From: Anabaena azotica FACHB-119
GTDB lineage: Bacteria > Cyanobacteriota > Cyanobacteriia > Cyanobacteriales > Nostocaceae
Assembly (NCBI RefSeq): GCF_014697625.1
Contig: NZ_JACJSG010000003.1
Coordinates: 62,001 to 126,000 of the forward strand
Direction: 5' to 3'
DNA length: 64,000 bases
Positions 9,030 through 17,349 of this stretch are shown piece after piece; the first letter of the stretch is position 1; the number at the start of each line of letters is the position of its first letter. The translations under genes were made by a program, and so were the position numbers. Below the pieces are notes generated by a model. It searched no databases. It saw nothing but the letters and a program-made list of their open reading frames with translations, and was not told the origin of the DNA.

Positions 9030-10241
9030 ATGTACGATTTTGCCATTATCGGTGGGGGAATAGTTGGACTGTCTACAGGGATGGCTTTAAGTAAGCGTTA
9101 TCCCCAAGCCAGGATTTTAGTATTAGAGAAAGAAAGCCAGTGGGCTTTTCACCAAACAGGTAATAATAGTGGGGTAATTCACTCTGGTATTTATTATAAG
9201 CCGGGGAGTTTCAAAGCCAAATTCTGCCGTGATGGTAGAGACTCAATGGTAAAATTTTGCCAAGAATATGGCATAGACCATGAAGTCTGCGGTAAGGTAA
9301 TTGTGGCGACAGATGAGCAAGAACTGCCACGCCTAGAAAACCTCTACCAACGCGGTTTAGAAAATGGGATAGAAGTTAAGAGAATTAGTCCCCAAGAAGT
9401 TAAGGAAATTGAACCTCACGTAAGTTGTGTAGGTGGAATCCGGGTTTTCTCCACTGGTATTGTTAATTATAAGCAGGTTTGTTTAAAATACGCCGAGTTG
9501 ATTCAACAACAAGGTGGAGAATTACGCCTAAATACTAAGGTACTGAAGATTTCCCCCAATGGTAAACATCACGTACTGGAAACTAATCAAGGTAACTTTG
9601 AAACCCGCTTTGTGATCAATTGTGCGGGCTTGCACAGCGATCGCATCGCTAAATTAGGCGGTGTACAACCCCAGGCAAAAATCGTTCCCTTCCGGGGAGA
9701 ATATTACGAACTCACCCCCGAAAAACGCTATTTGGTCAAAACTCTCATTTATCCGGTTCCCAACCCCGAATTTCCCTTCCTGGGCGTTCACTTCACCAAG
9801 ATGATTGATGGAACCGTCCACGCCGGGCCGAATGCTGTTCTTAGCCTCAAGCGCGAAGGTTACACCAAAACCGACTTCGACCTGAAAGACTTTGCTGAGG
9901 TAATGACATACCCTGGTTTTTGGAAACTCGCCGCCAAACACGCCGACGAAGGTATCCAAGAAATCATCCGTTCCTTTAGCAAAGCCGCCTTCACCAGAAG
10001 TTTGCAGAAACTCATTCCCGAAGTCCAAGCCGAGGATTTAGTTCCCACCCATGCAGGGGTACGCGCCCAAGCTTTGATGGATGATGGCAAACTAGTAGAC
10101 GACTTTTACATCGTCCCTGGTAACAACTCCATTCATGTCTGCAATGCGCCTTCACCAGCCGCGACCTCTTCCTTAGAAATAGGAAAAGCGATCGCCGCAC
10201 AAATTGCCCAGCACTCAGATATGCCAGCAGTCGTCAGTTAA
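9030..10241 (+). CDS. lhgO: L-2-hydroxyglutarate oxidase-like FAD-dependent oxidoreductase
   Basis: 403 residues from the ATG at 9030; a TTG 42 bp upstream is in frame, but the FAD-binding start MYDFAIIGGGIVGLS fits the ATG. The DAO-family features are present: GGGIVG dinucleotide fold, NSGVIHSGIYYKPGS, INCAGLHSDRIA and a C-terminal PTHAGVRAQ block, all diagnostic of LhgO. The family oxidises L-2-hydroxyglutarate to 2-oxoglutarate and donates electrons to quinone. Its place between rfbF and an SDR suggests a specific role in sugar or precursor metabolism, for example recycling 2-hydroxyglutarate made by a sugar dehydrogenase or oxidising a hydroxy acid substituent. This is inference. Confidence 0.87.
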   Translation: MYDFAIIGGGIVGLSTGMALSKRYPQARILVLEKESQWAFHQTGNNSGVIHSGIYYKPGSFKAKFCRDGRDSMVKFCQEYGIDHEVCGKVIVATDEQELPRLENLYQRGLENGIEVKRISPQEVKEIEPHVSCVGGIRVFSTGIVNYKQVCLKYAELIQQQGGELRLNTKVLKISPNGKHHVLETNQGNFETRFVINCAGLHSDRIAKLGGVQPQAKIVPFRGEYYELTPEKRYLVKTLIYPVPNPEFPFLGVHFTKMIDGTVHAGPNAVLSLKREGYTKTDFDLKDFAEVMTYPGFWKLAAKHADEGIQEIIRSFSKAAFTRSLQKLIPEVQAEDLVPTHAGVRAQALMDDGKLVDDFYIVPGNNSIHVCNAPSPAATSSLEIGKAIAAQIAQHSDMPAVVS

Positions 10242-10460
10242 TTAACCTGAGTTCGACCAGTGCGGTTTTGACCTCTCCCCCAACCCCTCTGTCTTGAAAA
10301 GTTCTGATCGCCGGAAGCCGGCGCTCAGACTTTTCGCTCCTACGAGGAGAAGGGAGTGTAGAGTATGAAATATCAACGATAAATTAGACTTTTAAAGCCT
10401 CTCTCCTCTTAGGAGAGAGGAATGGAAGTGGGGTTTTTTCAGCCGTCGAACTCAGGTTAA
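10242..10460. mobile_element. MITE-like element A with perfect 16-bp terminal inverted repeats
   Basis: TTAACCTGAGTTCGAC (10242-10257) and its exact complement GTCGAACTCAGGTTAA (10445-10460) bound a 219-bp non-coding element starting right after the lhgO stop codon. It contains a TCTTGAAAAGTT palindrome (10291-10336) and opposed CTCTCTCCTC/GAGGAGAG words. No frame of useful length is inside. No clear target duplication is visible. Confidence 0.7.
10291..10336. repeat. Palindromic repeat, GTCTTGAAAAGTT...ACTTTTCGCT family, copy 1
   Basis: Outer arms AAAAGTTCTGA and TCAGACTTTT surround an inner GCCGG/CCGGC palindrome. Two related copies lie at 32544-32593 and 34917-34990 with the same outer words but different centres. 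Confidence 0.7.
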
Positions 10461-10465
10461 CTGAC

Positions 10466-10567
10466 ATCTTGCACCTTCGATTGGAAGCTAGTGGTGGGCA
10501 TTGCCCACCCTACGAAATCATAAGGGTTTCGGGCTGCGATTTTCGCAATAACAGAGTGGTGCAAGAT
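10466..10567. mobile_element. MITE-like element B (ATCTTGCACC terminal repeats), intact copy
   Basis: ATCTTGCACC (10466-10475) and GGTGCAAGAT (10558-10567) bound a 102-bp element containing GTGGGCATTGCCCACCCTAC and TTTCGGGCTGCGATTTTCGC. The same element occurs at 42321-42543, where it is interrupted by another element, and its left half recurs near 11874-11935. Confidence 0.72.
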
Positions 10568-10737
10568 ATGAGTTAATTAGTTCCTAGTGAGGGCTTCAGC
10601 CCTTACTACTTCTATTACCCATGATCGCGACAACGCAGCATATTACAAGTAATTAAACGAATTTGGTATTAGATATTAGTTAGTTTCAGTTAGTTCATTT
10701 ACCAAACTAATTTTTCCCTACAAAGAAATTACCAAAA
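10568..10737. other. Remaining spacer upstream of the SDR gene
   Basis: It contains a short palindromic word GTGAGGGCTTCAGCCCTTAC (about 10587-10606), a variant of the AGGACTTCAGTCCTT repeat at 40301, then an AT-rich stretch leading to the next gene. There is no coding potential. Confidence 0.5.
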
Positions 10738-11766
10738 ATGAAAATTCTAGTAACTGGAACTGAAGGCTATTTAGGTTGTTTATTGCCTTCCTTATTAATT
10801 AAACGCGGTCATGAAGTTATTGGCGTAGATACTGGTTATTACAAAGTAGGCTGGCTATACAACGGTACAGAAATTACCGCCAAAACCCTCAACAAAGATA
10901 TCCGCCACATCACCCCCGAAGACTTGGAAGGTGTAGAAGCAATAGTTCACATGGCGGAACTATCCAACGACCCCACCGGACAGCTAGCACCAAATATCAC
11001 CTACGATATCAATCATTTAGGTTCAGTACGCCTCGCTAACCTAGCCAAAACAATGGGTGTTCGGCGCTTCGTCTATATGTCTTCTTGTAGCGTTTACGGA
11101 GTAGCTACCGAAGGTGATGTTACAGAAGCATCTCCAGTTAACCCCCAAACAGCCTACGCAGAATGTAAAACCTTGGTAGAACGGGATGTCACACTCCTAG
11201 CTGATGATGACTTCTCCCCCACCTTCATGCGGAATGCTACTGCTTTCGGCGCTTCTCCCAGAATGCGGTTTGATATCGTGTTGAACAACCTAGCAGGCTT
11301 GGCTTGGACTACCAAAGAAATCAAAATGACCAGTGATGGTACACCTTGGCGACCATTAGTCCACGCCTTGGATATTTGCAAAGCCATCATTTGCGCTGTA
11401 GAAGCACCCCGCGATATTATTCATAACCAAATCTTTAACGTCGGAGATACTGCTAATAACTACCGCGTTAAAGAAATAGCTGAAATCATCGCCGATACCT
11501 TCCCCGGATGTAAATTATCCTTTGGTGATAACGGTGCAGATAACCGCAGCTACCGCGTATCTTTTGAGAAAATCAACAAGATTTTACCTGGATTCAAATG
11601 TGATTGGGACGCGCAAAAAGGCGCTAGACAATTATTCGATTTGTTCAGTCAAATAGACATGACAGAAGACACATTCTTATTTAGAGGCTTTACACGCTTA
11701 AAGCAGCTAGAGTATCTAATTCGTACTGAACAAATCAACCAAGACTTTTTCTGGAATATCAGGTAG
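10738..11766 (+). CDS. Extended-SDR NAD-dependent epimerase/dehydratase
   Basis: 342 residues. The N-terminal Rossmann motif is TGTEGYLG (GxxGxxG), the catalytic motif is YAECK (YxxxK, about 139-143) with upstream SSCSVYG, and RNATAFGASPRMRFD resembles the substrate-binding loop of nucleotide-sugar epimerases. It probably acts on an NDP-sugar (epimerisation or 4,6-dehydration). With rfbF upstream and rfbC downstream it may process a CDP- or dTDP-sugar; the exact reaction cannot be read from sequence. The C-terminal 40 residues (LFRGFTRLKQLEYLI) are typical of SDRs in polysaccharide loci. It corresponds in position to the SDR of the Anabaena HEP island. Confidence 0.88.
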   Translation: MKILVTGTEGYLGCLLPSLLIKRGHEVIGVDTGYYKVGWLYNGTEITAKTLNKDIRHITPEDLEGVEAIVHMAELSNDPTGQLAPNITYDINHLGSVRLANLAKTMGVRRFVYMSSCSVYGVATEGDVTEASPVNPQTAYAECKTLVERDVTLLADDDFSPTFMRNATAFGASPRMRFDIVLNNLAGLAWTTKEIKMTSDGTPWRPLVHALDICKAIICAVEAPRDIIHNQIFNVGDTANNYRVKEIAEIIADTFPGCKLSFGDNGADNRSYRVSFEKINKILPGFKCDWDAQKGARQLFDLFSQIDMTEDTFLFRGFTRLKQLEYLIRTEQINQDFFWNIR

Positions 11767-11957
11767 TTACTTGTCTGAGGCAGATTTTATGCCCCTTTTA
11801 AAAAACACAGGGGTATAGGGGAAGAAAAAAGTGTTTCTTCTATATTTTGCTGGCGCGTAGTTGCGCTAGTTAGAGGCTGATATCTTGCAGCTTTTAAATC
11901 AGCAGGTGGTGGGCATTGCCCACCCTACGAAATAATTAGCATCTGATGGAGGGACAA
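11767..11957. repeat. Spacer with dispersed repeat, inverted copy at 36.7 kb
   Basis: 11810-11850 reads GGGGTATAGGGG then AAGAAAAAAGTGTTTCTTC then TATATTTTGC. A reverse-complement copy is at 36739-36787 with an 8-bp insertion. 11874-11935 carries a partial element B (ATCTTGCAGC... GTGGGCATTGCCCACCCTAC). The two inverted copies bracket most of the glycosyltransferase genes. Confidence 0.7.
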
Positions 11958-12911
11958 ATGAATAAATTACTGACAATTGCCATACCCACTTATAACCGTG
12001 CAGCACTTCTAGAACAACAACTATCTTGGTTACACCAAGCTATCAAAGGGTTTGAATCTGATTGTGAAATTATCATTTCTGATAATTGTTCAACAGACAA
12101 TACTCCAGAAGTTGTAGAAAAATGGCAACCAATTTTTAGTAATACTTCATTTAGAGCCTATAGAAATTCAGAAAATCTCGGCTTAATGCGTAATATTACT
12201 TTGTGCATAGAGATTGCTAAGGGTGAGTATATTTGGACGGTTGGGGATGATGACCCAATTCAAGAAAGAACCTTGGGTTACGTCATCACAAAAATCAACG
12301 AAAATCCTGACTTATCACTAATGTTTCTTAACTGTTATGGGCGGGATAGTATAACAGACAAAATTGTTGTTGAACGCTGGTTTAATAGCGATAATGATGA
12401 ACCTATTACTAACGGCAAAGCTGCATTGCAACGTCACTTGAAAGAAAGTTTCGGTGGTATACTTTTTATGACAGCAACAGTTTACAAAACAAAGTTAGTA
12501 CAACGCGCTCTACAACAATGGCCATCTTCACATATTAACTTAGCAGCACAAGCATATTGGACAAGTTTCTGTGCTGTTAACGGCAGTGTAATAGTTACTC
12601 AAGATACCTATTTAGAATGTACTATGTACGCTAGTTCTTTGGGGAAAGATCCAAAGTGGTCAATCATGATGCGATACCTTTACATTCCTGAAGTTTATGC
12701 CAAACTTTTAGAACTTGGCTATTCTCCAAAGTTCTGTTTGCAAATGATTTCGCAAAATATCATCGCCAAAAACGATTGGATAATCTTTTTAGGTGCTTTG
12801 AAACGCTGGCCGATGTTGGCAATAAATCTCATGTTTTCTTACTTGTCTTTGATGAGTGTATCTATGAGAAAAGCATTTGTTTCTTCATTAAAACCAGTTA
12901 AAGCAAGCTGA
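11958..12911 (+). CDS. Family 2 glycosyltransferase (tandem pair 1, first copy)
   Basis: 317 residues from the ATG at 11958, which is preceded by GGAGGGACAA; an ATG 12 bp upstream would overlap that ribosome site. GT-A fold motifs: TIAIPTYNRA at the N-terminus, SDNCSTDNT, and GDDDPIQ as the DxD-type metal/nucleotide site (about 95-98). The C-terminal part has amphipathic segments (ALKRWPMLAINLMFSYL) that may touch the membrane. It is a clear paralogue of the next gene, sharing MNKLLTIAIPTYNRA, AIKGFESDCEI and GDDDPIQE. It probably adds one sugar of the envelope polysaccharide repeat; sugar and linkage are unknown. Confidence 0.88.
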   Translation: MNKLLTIAIPTYNRAALLEQQLSWLHQAIKGFESDCEIIISDNCSTDNTPEVVEKWQPIFSNTSFRAYRNSENLGLMRNITLCIEIAKGEYIWTVGDDDPIQERTLGYVITKINENPDLSLMFLNCYGRDSITDKIVVERWFNSDNDEPITNGKAALQRHLKESFGGILFMTATVYKTKLVQRALQQWPSSHINLAAQAYWTSFCAVNGSVIVTQDTYLECTMYASSLGKDPKWSIMMRYLYIPEVYAKLLELGYSPKFCLQMISQNIIAKNDWIIFLGALKRWPMLAINLMFSYLSLMSVSMRKAFVSSLKPVKAS

Positions 12912-12948
12912 TTTATTTAGTTATAGTAAAAATATCTTTTACCTTGAT

Positions 12949-13986
12949 ATGAATAAATTATTGACCATTGCCATCCCCACTTATAACCGCGCTGAGTTAC
13001 TCGATAAACAACTCACATGGCTAGCAAGAGCTATCAAGGGATTTGAATCTGATTGTGAAATCCTAGTTTCTGATAATTGTTCTACCGATAATACACAGAG
13101 AATTATTCAGAAATGGCAAACCGAACTGAGTAACATCACCTTTAAATCTCACAAGCAGCCAGAAAACTTAGGCGTAGTGAAAAATATTATGTACTGCCTA
13201 AATGCTGCCCAGACAGATTATGTTTGGACAATTGGGGATGATGATCCGATCCAAGAAAAGGCTGTTAATTATGTGATTAATAAAATCAAAGAACAGCAAG
13301 ATTTAGGATTATTATTCCTCAACTTTTCTGGACGTAATAAGATTACTGGTTTACCAGTATTCCCACCAACAATTATTGGTAATCGTTGGTTTGATGCTGA
13401 TAGTGAAGATGGTAAAGGTGATGGTAAAGCTATCTTTGAACATTGCTTTGCTAAAAGTGTCGGTGCAGTTATCTTCCTCACTGCTAGTATCTACCGTACT
13501 GAGTTAGTGAAAAAAGCTCTACAACATTGGCCTGATGCTGTTAATAATTGGATATCTCTAGCATATATTGCTGGTTATTGTGCGGCGCGTGGTAGTGTTA
13601 TTGTCACCAAAGAAACTTATTTAGAATGTATTGTTGGTGTAAGTTATTGGCAAAAAGAGCCAAAGTCAGCACTATTAATGCAATACAAACATATACCGGA
13701 AGTTATTTTAAAACTTGAGGAAACCGGATATTCTAAACAATTTTGCAGGCGGATGCTTTTGCAAAATTCTAAAGAAGTGGACTTGAGAGTTTTTCTAGGT
13801 GCTTTGAGAAGATGGCCTATATCTGCTATTAAAACAGTCTTACCATTTCTAGCTTTGGTTAGCGTAGCCGCTTTAGAGTTCATTCCTTTGAGAGAGATGA
13901 ACCTTGCAGAAGCTAGTGAAGCCACATCTCAAGAGTTACGTTTTGAGAATGAGCCAATTCAGGCTAATAAATCAACTAATAAATAG
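12949..13986 (+). CDS. Family 2 glycosyltransferase (tandem pair 1, second copy)
   Basis: 345 residues. It has the same layout as its upstream paralogue (TIAIPTYNRA, VSDNCSTDNT, IGDDDPIQE), with an extra loop after the DxD region (FPPTIIGNRWFDADSED) and a C-terminal extension of about 25 residues. The genes are 37 bp apart and arose by tandem duplication. The next gene begins 12 bp downstream, so they are probably cotranscribed. Acceptor and donor specificity are unknown; divergence in the middle third is where a specificity change would be expected. Confidence 0.88.
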   Translation: MNKLLTIAIPTYNRAELLDKQLTWLARAIKGFESDCEILVSDNCSTDNTQRIIQKWQTELSNITFKSHKQPENLGVVKNIMYCLNAAQTDYVWTIGDDDPIQEKAVNYVINKIKEQQDLGLLFLNFSGRNKITGLPVFPPTIIGNRWFDADSEDGKGDGKAIFEHCFAKSVGAVIFLTASIYRTELVKKALQHWPDAVNNWISLAYIAGYCAARGSVIVTKETYLECIVGVSYWQKEPKSALLMQYKHIPEVILKLEETGYSKQFCRRMLLQNSKEVDLRVFLGALRRWPISAIKTVLPFLALVSVAALEFIPLREMNLAEASEATSQELRFENEPIQANKSTNK

Positions 13987-13998
13987 GTAGGTGTTGCT

Positions 13999-14829
13999 AT
14001 GTTACACAAGCTGCAACCAATAATTGCTGGGTTGAAATATGAATTAGGCTATCAGCTAAGGGTTTGGCAATATAAGAGGAATTTGCCACAGTTAGATGCA
14101 GGCGATCGCCTAATTGTTAACACCCTCAAAAAAGAGGGAGCTTACATCACAAATCTTGAGGAATTAGGATTATCATCCACCGCAGAAATGCTAAAAGCTG
14201 CTCAAGAACAATTAGCACAAATGTCAGCTAATAGCAAGTTGCATTTATCCAACTTACCATACATTTATACAGTTACAGACATACAGCAATTCGCCAATTG
14301 GGCAAAAGAAACGCGACTGATGAAAATCGCCGAAAACTACCTTGGTCTTCCCGTAACATTTCAGGGTGTACACTTACGCAAAGACCTACCAAATGAAGAC
14401 CAATTCGGCACATTACTATGGCATAAAGATTCAGAAGACCGTAAAATGGTGAAAATCATCATCTATTTAAATGATGTAGATGAAGAACAAGGTCCTTTTG
14501 AATATATTCCCCTACATTTAACCTCTTTCCCTAATAGGAATGCTTACCGAATTGACAAAAAACTCAAGCAGTCCGGCTACTTAGGTTTAAACGATGAACA
14601 AGTAGCAGAAATTATCCCCAAATCAGCTTGGAAATCTTGTCCAGGCCCCGCAGGAACAGTATTAATTGCTGACCCTAGAACAGCATTACATCACGGTACT
14701 CTCCGCACAAAGGAAAGGTCAGCATTATTTTTTGTTTACACCGCTAATCCTCCCAAGCGACCAGAACTTTGTACCCAATATTGGGATGATACTTTTGCTA
14801 GACCAGATGTAAAGAAAGTTCCTGTTTAG
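13999..14829 (+). CDS. Phytanoyl-CoA dioxygenase-like Fe(II)/2-oxoglutarate oxygenase
   Basis: 276 residues. The 2OG-oxygenase facial triad is visible as HKD in LLWHKDSEDRK (HxD) and HHGTLRTKERSALFF (distal His plus the 2-oxoglutarate-binding Arg). PhyH-like proteins in polysaccharide clusters are thought to hydroxylate or otherwise oxidise sugars or lipid groups. It lies 12 bp after a glycosyltransferase and 160 bp before rfbC, inside the nucleotide-sugar half of the island. It consumes 2-oxoglutarate, and a 2-hydroxyglutarate oxidase-like gene sits upstream, so 2-oxoglutarate chemistry appears twice here. The substrate is unknown. Confidence 0.82.
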   Translation: MLHKLQPIIAGLKYELGYQLRVWQYKRNLPQLDAGDRLIVNTLKKEGAYITNLEELGLSSTAEMLKAAQEQLAQMSANSKLHLSNLPYIYTVTDIQQFANWAKETRLMKIAENYLGLPVTFQGVHLRKDLPNEDQFGTLLWHKDSEDRKMVKIIIYLNDVDEEQGPFEYIPLHLTSFPNRNAYRIDKKLKQSGYLGLNDEQVAEIIPKSAWKSCPGPAGTVLIADPRTALHHGTLRTKERSALFFVYTANPPKRPELCTQYWDDTFARPDVKKVPV

Positions 14830-14874
14830 CTGAATTATCTGTGTAAATACTAATTGTTAGTAATTACTGACTTT

Positions 14875-14966
14875 AACAGTGAACAGTTATCAGTGAACAG
14901 TGGACAGTGAACAGTGGACAGTGAACAGTGGAAATAACCTGATAACTGATAACTGATAACTGATTT
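14875..14966. repeat. STRR array with opposed halves
   Basis: GTGAACAGT/GTGGACAGT heptamer units run to about 14932, then AACTGAT units on the complementary phase (14940-14963). The halves can pair (CAGTTATCAGTG against GATAACTG). It lies directly upstream of rfbC. Confidence 0.8.
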
Positions 14967-14990
14967 AAAGAATTTCTATTCGAGAAAACC

Positions 14991-15560
14991 ATGATTTTTA
15001 CAACCACAGCACTCAAAGACGCATTTATTATTGACTTAGAAGAAAAACCAGATCATCGTGGTTTTTTCGCCAGAACTTTTTGCGCTAATGAATTTGCAGC
15101 GCATGGTTTAAAACCAGTAGTTGCTCAGTGTAACCTATCTTATAACTTTAAAAAAGGCACAATGCGCGGTATGCACTATCAACTCAAACCAGCCGCAGAA
15201 ACAAAATTAATTCGTTGTATAAAAGGCGCTATCTACGATGTAATTATTGATATGCGTCCTGAATCACCAACATTTTTGTCACACATCGGTGTAGAACTTA
15301 CTGCTGAAAACCGTCGTGCTTTATATGTGCCGGAAATGTTCGCTCACGGCTATCAAGCCCTCACTGATGATGCAGAAGTTGTTTATCAAGTTGGTGAATT
15401 TTATACACCAGGATATGAAAAAGGATTACGTTACAACGACCCATTTTTTAACATTGAATGGCCTTTAGAAGTAACTGTAATTTCTGAAAAAGATGCCAAC
15501 TGGCCTCTGTTAGAAACATTACCAATTGGTAGCCCAGACCCTGTAGAAGCGGTTTGTTAG
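14991..15560 (+). CDS. rfbC: dTDP-4-dehydrorhamnose 3,5-epimerase-like protein
   Basis: 189 residues, normal for RfbC. Visible motifs: HRGFFARTFCANEF, GTMRGMHYQ (catalytic His), YDVIIDMRPESPTF (Asp of the His-Asp pair), and VPEMFAHGYQ with the active-site region YQVGEFYTP. A cupin enzyme that epimerises C3 and C5 of a 4-keto-6-deoxy-NDP-sugar. No rfbA, rfbB or rfbD is in this window, and the only nucleotidyltransferase nearby is CTP-type rfbF, so the substrate may be a CDP-sugar; members annotated as RfbC do serve other nucleotide sugars. The stop TAG is followed at once by GGATTGGGG repeats. Confidence 0.9.
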   Translation: MIFTTTALKDAFIIDLEEKPDHRGFFARTFCANEFAAHGLKPVVAQCNLSYNFKKGTMRGMHYQLKPAAETKLIRCIKGAIYDVIIDMRPESPTFLSHIGVELTAENRRALYVPEMFAHGYQALTDDAEVVYQVGEFYTPGYEKGLRYNDPFFNIEWPLEVTVISEKDANWPLLETLPIGSPDPVEAVC

Positions 15561-15737
15561 GGATTGGGGATTGGGGACTGGGGACTGGGGATTGGGGATT
15601 GGGGATTGGGGATTGGGGAGATGGGGGAGCAGAGGAGGAAAACTAATCATAGCTGTCAACTGATAACTGTCAACTGTCAACTGTCAACTGATAACTGATA
15701 ACTGATAACTGATAACTGATAACTGATAACTGTCAAA
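15560..15737. repeat. STRR arrays: GGGGATT (CCCCART type) then GATAACT/GTCAACT
   Basis: 15560-15622 is eight or so GGGGATT/GGGGACT heptamers. 15654-15737 is a second array of AACTGTC and AACTGAT heptamers. The second array ends next to the AAAGGA ribosome site of the following gene. Confidence 0.85.
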
Positions 15738-15751
15738 GGAATTTACGCAAA

Positions 15752-17065
15752 ATGATTATTATTGATAATGCTCTCAAAGCTCGTGCTGCTGCGGGTAATC
15801 CTGTGAAAGTGGGAATGATTGGTGCTGGTTTTATGGGTCGTGGTATTGCCAATCAAATTATTAATTCGGTTCCGGGAATGGAATTAGTTGCTATCTCTAA
15901 CCGGAGTATTGATGGCGCGAAACGGGCTTATACAGAAGCTGGAATTGAAGATATTCAAGTTGTGGACTCTGTGGGCGAATTGGAAAGTGCGATCGCTCAA
16001 GGTAAGTATGCCATTACTGAAGATGCTAAACTGATCTGTCAAGCTGATGGGATTGACGCAATTATCGAAGTTACTGGTGCTATAGAATTTGGCGCTCATG
16101 TGGTGATGGAAGCGATCGCCCATCGCAAACACATCATCATGATGAATGCTGAACTCGACGGTACTATCGGCCCCATCCTGAAAGTATATGCTGACAAGGC
16201 TGGCGTAATTCTCAGCGCCTGTGATGGCGACCAACCAGGCGTACAGATGAACCTTCACCGCTTCGTGAAAAGTATCGGTCTGACTCCCCTATTGTGCGGT
16301 AACATCAAAGGACTACAAGACCCCTATCGCAACCCCACCACTCAAGAAGGCTTTGCTAAACGTTGGGGACAAAAACCCTACATGGTGTCTAGCTTTGCTG
16401 ATGGTAGCAAAATTTCCTTTGAGCAAGCGATCGTTGCTAACGCCACAGGAATGAAAGTAGCCAAGCGGGGGATGTTGGGATACGACTTCACTGGTTATGT
16501 TGAAGAAATCACCAATTTGTACGACGTAGAACAACTCCAGCAGCTAGGCGGTATTGTTGATTACGTCGTTGGTGCAAAACCCGGCCCTGGTGTATATGTC
16601 CTTGCTACTCACGACGACCCCAAACAACGCCACTACCTCAACCTCTACAAATTAGGCGAAGGCCCCCTCTATAGCTTCTACACTCCCTACCACCTCTGCC
16701 ATTTTGAAGTCCCCTTATCTGTAGCTCGTGTTGTCCTTTTCCAAGATGCGGTAATGGCTCCCCTAGCTGGCCCCTTAGTAGATGTGGTCACTACAGCCAA
16801 AATTGACCTCAAAGCCGGAGAAACCCTAGATGGTATTGGCTTCTACATGACCTATGGACAATGTGAAAATTCCGATATCGTCCAACAGCAAAAACTCTTA
16901 CCAATGGGTCTAGCTGAAGGCTGTCGTCTCAAACGAGACATTCCCAAGGATCAAGTTCTTACATACGATGATGTAGAACTACCCGAAGGCAGACTTTGTG
17001 ACCAACTACGAGCCGAGCAAGATAAATATTTTGCTCCAGAAAAAGTGCTAGTAACTGTTGGTTAA
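15752..17065 (+). CDS. NAD(P)-dependent oxidoreductase, homoserine dehydrogenase-like with SAF domain
   Basis: 437 residues. N-terminal Rossmann fold VGMIGAGFMGRGIANQI (19-35), then a homoserine-dehydrogenase-like central part (DGIDAIIEVTGAIEFGAHV, CDGDQPGVQMNLHRFV) and a C-terminal SAF-type region (about 345-430) including LPMGLAEGCRLKRDIPKDQ. This architecture is common next to sugar-nucleotide genes and is not the threonine-pathway enzyme. It is likely to act on a sugar or sugar-acid precursor; the substrate is not known. Its counterpart lies at the same place in the Anabaena HEP island. Several HIP1 sites lie within the gene. Confidence 0.8.
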   Translation: MIIIDNALKARAAAGNPVKVGMIGAGFMGRGIANQIINSVPGMELVAISNRSIDGAKRAYTEAGIEDIQVVDSVGELESAIAQGKYAITEDAKLICQADGIDAIIEVTGAIEFGAHVVMEAIAHRKHIIMMNAELDGTIGPILKVYADKAGVILSACDGDQPGVQMNLHRFVKSIGLTPLLCGNIKGLQDPYRNPTTQEGFAKRWGQKPYMVSSFADGSKISFEQAIVANATGMKVAKRGMLGYDFTGYVEEITNLYDVEQLQQLGGIVDYVVGAKPGPGVYVLATHDDPKQRHYLNLYKLGEGPLYSFYTPYHLCHFEVPLSVARVVLFQDAVMAPLAGPLVDVVTTAKIDLKAGETLDGIGFYMTYGQCENSDIVQQQKLLPMGLAEGCRLKRDIPKDQVLTYDDVELPEGRLCDQLRAEQDKYFAPEKVLVTVG

Positions 17066-17349
17066 TTAATTCGCAATTAATAAATTTAGCTGCTGGGTAT
17101 TGCCCACCCTACTAAAACTAAATCGCATTTTTATCAATCGCCCTCCTTGTTTTCATAAGGAGGGCTGCAACATCTAAATATAACTAAAATTTTGCTTATA
17201 TTCAGATATAAATCCACAATTCACTCTCTATTTTTAATAGAGATAAATGTATCAAAAAACCGTAAAAAAATATCATATAAAATACTAAAAAAATGAACAA
17301 TATCTGCTGAAATATCTTTAATGAAAGAATTTTACTAATTTAGACCAAT
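17066..17349. other. Spacer before the GT4/Wzc-like pair
   Basis: It contains a fragment of the GTATTGCCCACCCTACT repeat (about 17095-17115) and a GCCCTCCTTG...AAGGAGGGC inverted repeat (17140-17166) that could end transcription from upstream, though no T-run follows. The rest is AT-rich and a plausible promoter zone. Confidence 0.45.

Noticed and set aside
10242..10567. Possible tRNA or structured RNA in the inverted repeats
   Set aside because: No cloverleaf or T-loop consensus; the inverted repeats are terminal and match mobile-element ends.
15560..15737. Possible CRISPR array because of regular short repeats
   Set aside because: The repeats are contiguous heptamers with no spacers and no cas genes; they are STRRs.
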